Shown here: positions 61,071 through 64,000 of the stretch, in pieces
How positions within the stretch are numbered: the first letter of the stretch is position 1
Layout of the letters: each line of letters opens with the position of its first letter
Assembly: GCA_963678235.1 (NCBI GenBank)
Contig: OY782766.1
Span: forward strand, 124,001-188,000
Origin: JABMQB01 sp963678235
GTDB lineage: Bacteria; Bacteroidota; Bacteroidia; Bacteroidales; Prolixibacteraceae
Direction: 5' to 3'
DNA length: 64,000 bases
Translations under genes and position numbers: made by a program
The notes under the pieces: generated by a model
What the model saw: only the letters and a program-made list of their open reading frames with translations
Told to the model about the DNA's origin: nothing
Databases searched by the model: none

Positions 61071-61829
61071 TTAAAGACTTCGAGACAATAATTGCAGTTG
61101 GTTGATAAATTCCGGCTTCGAAATGGATTGTTCCACAGAATATAAATAATCAATTTTTTTGAGGGCTGACATATTAATAAAATGTTGCTGCTTTAGTCTA
61201 TCGTTCTTAATTTGATTATATCCCTGGGGCAATTTACGGTTATTATCCTTCATATATTTTATCCATAAATAGCATTTGCAAGGGTTTTCCGGATCGATTA
61301 AGCTGCAACGGTTATTAAATAAATCCTGTAAACGTTTTCTGCCCCGGTGCAGGGTAACTTTAACATTTTCGACCGACAGGTTCATTACCTCGGCAATTTC
61401 TTTAATACTTAATTCCAGGCAGGTTTTTAACAGGAAACATACCCTTTGGTTTTTTTGCATGCATTTTAGAAAAGCAAATAAACAACGCTCCCTTAGTTCT
61501 TCAATAATAAGTTCATCATCAATCTTTCGTTCATATTCAATACTCTCAAAAAAATGTGTTTCGCTAATATTAAGGTTTTCAGTAATTAATTGTAGCGGTA
61601 ATTTTTTTAGCGTCTCAAAATACCTGTAGCTTTCATTAATAACAATGCGATAGAACCAGGTGGTAATAGATGCATTACCTCTGAATTTTTCAATATTAGT
61701 GTATGCTTTAATAAAAGAGTTCTGCAGGGTATCTTTCGTGTCTTCATGATTTCCAATCATACGAAATGCAAAAGCATATATTTTTTCATAGTCTGAGTTG
61801 ATAACCTCTATAAGTTTGGAAACTTCCAT
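61071..61829 (-). CDS. ECF-type RNA polymerase sigma factor with Cys-containing C-terminal extension
   Basis: The 252-aa protein has sigma region 2 (residues ~10-75: YEKIYAFAFRMIGNHEDTKDTLQNSFIKAYTNIEKFRG, with T-W-F-Y-R-I) and region 4 (~115-165: FLKCMQKNQRVCFLLKTCLELSIKEIAEVMNLSVENVKVTLHRGRKRL). After region 4 comes an 85-aa tail with RCSLIDPENPCKCYLWIKYMKDN, three Cys in C-x8-C-x-C spacing, which may bind metal or sense redox. There is no anti-sigma gene adjacent. Probably it controls its own neighbours; inverted repeats lie upstream. Confidence 0.82.
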   Translation of the reverse strand: MEVSKLIEVINSDYEKIYAFAFRMIGNHEDTKDTLQNSFIKAYTNIEKFRGNASITTWFYRIVINESYRYFETLKKLPLQLITENLNISETHFFESIEYERKIDDELIIEELRERCLFAFLKCMQKNQRVCFLLKTCLELSIKEIAEVMNLSVENVKVTLHRGRKRLQDLFNNRCSLIDPENPCKCYLWIKYMKDNNRKLPQGYNQIKNDRLKQQHFINMSALKKIDYLYSVEQSISKPEFINQLQLLSRSL

Positions 61830-61846
61830 TTTGCTTTATAATTATT

Positions 61847-61966
61847 ATTGAATAAACATGTTTGGTTAAATAAAAAAATGAATGATTATGTATCCATTAT
61901 ATCGTTGTAAAAGTATTAAAACGTGTTTATTCAATCAAAATCACCAGGAAACTTTACGTGTTTATA
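61847..61966. promoter_or_regulatory. repeat array upstream of the sigma-factor gene
   Basis: Inverted copies attgaataaacatgttt (61847-61863) and aaacgtgtttattcaat (61919-61935) match at 16 of 17 positions. A further direct acgtgtttat lies at 61956-61965. The spacing (72 bp centre to centre, then 36 bp) suggests paired binding sites for one regulator. Rest of the 407-bp gap (61967-62236) shows no gene or further repeat. Confidence 0.5.
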
Positions 61967-62236
61967 AATGACGATTTACAATAACAGTATAATTGAGAAG
62001 TTACTCGAACCCATGTAAAAGCTTAATTAATAACTACATAAGAGGGAAGTTATGGATATTTCATTGTGCCATGGCAAAAGTTTCCTTTTTTTTCTAATTA
62101 TTGGTAGTTCTTTATGCGAGGGTAACCGGTAATTGCCTGTTTCCTCATTTGTGTATGCAATTAATTTGGTCAAATATGTCTTCTGCTTCGAATTCTATAG
62201 GCATTAGGAAAAATGATTTTCATTTTACTATTCTTC

Positions 62237-62593
62237 TTATTTCTCTTTGTTCCTTACTAAAATAACCCGCCCGTTATCAAGTTCACTGTAACCCATATTA
62301 TAGCAGAAATAATAAATCCTTCCTTCACGTGTGGTGTAGGTATTTGTATAATAGTTAAAATTAAAACCACTTTGAAGCATTTTTTCTTTTGTTGTGGTGG
62401 TTTTGCCATTTGGGTTTAATTCTTCCAATACCCGAAGGTTAACTTTTAAAATCCTGTTTATTCTTCTAACCAGATTACTGGAACGGCTAACTTGTTTGTT
62501 GTTATAAGAATTCCTGCAAGAATCGTTGCAAAACTTTTTATCGATCCTTCCAACCAGCTTTTCACCACAATCAAGGCATCTTTTTTCTTCCAT
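62237..62593 (-). CDS. small zinc-ribbon protein
   Basis: The 118-aa protein starts with two C-x2-C/C-x3-C knuckles: RCLDCGEKLVG and KKFCNDSCRNSYNNK (residues 5-29), a DUF2116-like treble-clef. A basic stretch (RSSNLVRRINRILKVNLRVLEEL) and a C-terminal beta part with YYTNTYTTREGRIYYFCYNMGYSEL follow. This family is seen widely in Bacteroidota. It is probably a nucleic-acid-binding protein. The 10-bp phased repeats lie directly upstream of its start. Confidence 0.75.
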   Translation of the reverse strand: MEEKRCLDCGEKLVGRIDKKFCNDSCRNSYNNKQVSRSSNLVRRINRILKVNLRVLEELNPNGKTTTTKEKMLQSGFNFNYYTNTYTTREGRIYYFCYNMGYSELDNGRVILVRNKEK

Positions 62594-62660
62594 TTGGGGA
62601 AATTTAAATTTTTAGATTGATTTTATTAATTCGTAAATCAAAGATAAACAAATATATATC

Positions 62661-62716
62661 CGTTTGCAAACGTTTACAAACGATTAAAAACGTTTGTAAG
62701 CACTTACAAATGTTTA
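62661..62716. promoter_or_regulatory. 10-bp phased repeats between the zinc-ribbon and ssb genes
   Basis: Five consecutive blocks of exactly ten bases: cgtttgcaaa, cgtttacaaa, cgattaaaaa, cgtttgtaag, cacttacaaa, then tgttta. They share a cgttt-aaa theme on one face of the helix (10-bp period), and cgtttgcaaacg is a palindrome. Divergent genes on both sides suggest a shared regulatory site. Confidence 0.6.
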
Positions 62717-62744
62717 ACTACCGAATCCTCTTTTTACAGCCACC

Positions 62745-62752
62745 TATCTTTG
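62745..62752 (+). promoter_or_regulatory. -7 promoter element of ssb
   Basis: TATCTTTG matches TAnnTTTG; the start codon is 40 bp downstream. No TTTG at 19-21 bp upstream, so activation from the phased repeats ~30 bp upstream is plausible. Confidence 0.45.
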
Positions 62753-62791
62753 AAGTAATAATTTCGTTTTTATTAATTTAAATAATTTATT

Positions 62792-63133
62792 ATGAATGCT
62801 TTAAGAAATAGTGTTAGGCTTATTGGAAATTTAGGGGATGCACCTAAAATAAAAAAGTTGGACAGTGGAAAAACAGTTGCTAATTTTTCGATAGCAACCA
62901 ACGAAATTTACAAAGACGAGAATGGAAATAAACAATCGGAAACAACCTGGCACAAATTAGTTGCCTGGGGCAAGCAGGCTGAAATTGCAGAAAATTATCT
63001 TGTTAAAGGTTCGGAAATAGCTATTGAAGGAAAACTTAAAAACAGATCGTTTGAAGGTAAAAATGGAGAAACGCAATATATAACTGAAGTTTTGGTAAGC
63101 TCAATCCTTATGCTTGGAAAAAACAATAAATAA
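62792..63133 (+). CDS. ssb: single-stranded DNA-binding protein (short)
   Basis: A 113-aa OB-fold SSB: NSVRLIGNLGDAPKIKKLDSGKTVANFSIATNEIY, WHKLVAWGKQAEIAENYLVKGSEIAIEGKLKNRSF and ITEVLVSSILML. It has the OB core only and ends GKNNK, without the acidic D-D-x-x-F tail that binds partner proteins in the main SSB. That points to a second, phage- or conjugation-type, or stress SSB copy. Flanked by its own promoter and terminator. Confidence 0.92.
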   Translation: MNALRNSVRLIGNLGDAPKIKKLDSGKTVANFSIATNEIYKDENGNKQSETTWHKLVAWGKQAEIAENYLVKGSEIAIEGKLKNRSFEGKNGETQYITEVLVSSILMLGKNNK

Positions 63134-63154
63134 AATTTGCCCCCGGATTTGTTT

Positions 63155-63185
63155 AAATGCCTTGCAGTTATGCAGGGCATTTTTT
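63155..63185 (+). terminator. rho-independent terminator of ssb
   Basis: Stem aaatgcc-ttgca / tgca-gggcattt with gtta loop and a T-run; about 22 bp after the stop. Confidence 0.8.
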
Positions 63186-63509
63186 CTGAAAGTCTTCGGG
63201 TGATGCGTCCCTGATTTGATCGGGATTTATCCGCATTATTTTTCAGCGAATAAAATTCGCTGCACCCAAACATTTATAGTTTAATTTTCATTCCTGTTGG
63301 AGATCCCTGAGAATCATGAATATTTTTTATGTATATGTGATCTGATTTGGGATAATAATGCAATCGATTGCCTTTTTGTTGAATTATGACACGAATTCTA
63401 AAGGAGATATATTTAAATTCCGTATTTTAGGATTGCTAAACTGCGGAAATTATACTAATTGTATGAATATTTAAATTAATTTCCCAATAATTAATACAAC
63501 AACCAACCA
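63186..63509. other. gene-free spacer before the hydrolase gene
   Basis: No ORF of note. cgaataaaattcg (63247-63259) is a small palindrome. The part near 63400-63509 is AT-rich and may hold the promoter; no clean -7/-33 pair was found. Confidence 0.4.
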
Positions 63510-64000
63510 ATGAAAAATCAACTAAAAAAACTCGTTTGTTCAATCCCCGTTTTGTTCTTATGTGTATGTTTTATGCCGGTGGAAGCCCAGCAAAACACAA
63601 ATGCTTTAAGCTGGCGAATAAGCTCAGCTTATAATAAATACTTATTGCGCGAAGTTCATCAGCAATATGCCGATCGTCAGGAAAAATTTACAGAGGACTT
63701 GTCTTCAAAAGAAAAATTTCTTGATTACCAACAGGATATTATTGCGCGATACAAAAAAATTGTCGGGGACTTTCCTCCAATTGGAGATTTGAATGGTCAA
63801 ATTGTTGGAGTATCACAAAAGGAAGGATTCCGAATAGAAAAGATTATTTTCGAGAGCTCACCAAAAAGGTACGTTACTGCCAACCTTTATATTCCGGATG
63901 GCGATGGTCATTTCCCGGCTTCGTTACAACTATGTGGTCATGGATTAAGGGGGAAGATACCTGCATCAACAAGTGCAATTCAGTTTGCATTAAATGGAAT
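63510..64000 (+). CDS. secreted alpha/beta hydrolase or acetylxylan-esterase-like enzyme (3' end outside window)
   Basis: The frame begins at the ATG at 63510 and stays open to the window end (163 codons plus two bases). The N-terminus is a signal peptide (KKLVCSIPVLFLCVCFMPVEA, cleavage near residue 27). After a helical region (SAYNKYLLREVHQQYADRQEKF), the start of an esterase-type fold is visible: FRIEKIIFESSPKRYVTANLYIPDGDGHFPASLQLCGHG, the H-G loop of alpha/beta hydrolases like abhydrolase_7 or acetylxylan esterases. The catalytic serine lies beyond the edge. A carbohydrate-esterase role would suit this genome but is not proven. Confidence 0.65.
   Translation, partial: MKNQLKKLVCSIPVLFLCVCFMPVEAQQNTNALSWRISSAYNKYLLREVHQQYADRQEKFTEDLSSKEKFLDYQQDIIARYKKIVGDFPPIGDLNGQIVGVSQKEGFRIEKIIFESSPKRYVTANLYIPDGDGHFPASLQLCGHGLRGKIPASTSAIQFALNG

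Overview
The window looks like a chromosomal segment of an AT-rich Bacteroidota bacterium, probably of the marine or anaerobic Marinilabiliales/Prolixibacteraceae type. The lineage is inferred from three things: C-terminal type IX secretion (T9SS) sorting domains, many lipoproteins with short lipoboxes, and -7 promoter elements of the TAnnTTTG kind. No rRNA, tRNA or CRISPR array was seen.

Layout. 1-4.5 kb: a metal/redox maturation cluster (ferredoxin-bearing MinD-type ATPase, cut by the window edge; NifX-like protein; CoA-disulfide-reductase-like flavoprotein; DUF89/ARMT1-like protein), then a compact trio of small genes that starts with a Nif11-like protein and ends with a 45-codon ORF. 4.6-6.1 kb: a DEAD-box helicase and the decayed 3' end of a glycoside hydrolase that still has its terminator. 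6.1-13 kb: mostly lineage-restricted lipoproteins and secreted proteins. A ~107-bp dispersed repeat lies upstream of two of them, with a third copy near 19.7 kb. 13-18 kb: an outer-membrane protein and a pectin-type locus (DUF4861 protein and PL10 pectate lyase, with a divergent AraC regulator over a shared palindrome). 18-21 kb: small housekeeping, gas-binding and lipoprotein genes.

21-29.6 kb is a multidrug-type ABC-2 efflux operon on the minus strand: TetR, TolC, HlyD, two ATPases and two permeases, the gene content of E. coli CecR-YbhGFSR. It has been invaded by two four-helix-bundle (S23-type) genes, one of them split by an IS200-like element, and by two ~110-bp palindromic units that now encode the ends of the ATPases. 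29.7-42 kb holds single genes: TPR protein, M13 peptidase, EamA transporter, low-molecular-weight phosphatase, MATE pump, membrane pyrophosphatase with Na+-type residues, and a dihydroorotate-dehydrogenase-like protein.

42.5-56.2 kb is the most striking part. Three consecutive paralogous T9SS cargo proteins (2329, 1201 and 846 aa) are built from HYR-like repeats. The first also carries FN3-like domains and an L-type lectin domain, and has a near-consensus Bacteroidota promoter overlapped by palindromes. 56.3-62 kb: a methyltransferase, an intact IS982-type element with a 6-bp target duplication, and a minus-strand group (S41 peptidase lipoprotein, outer-membrane protein, membrane protein, Cys-rich DUF3795 protein, ECF-type sigma factor with a Cys-containing tail). 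62-64 kb: a zinc-ribbon protein, 10-bp phased repeats, a short SSB, and the start of a secreted alpha/beta hydrolase cut by the window end.
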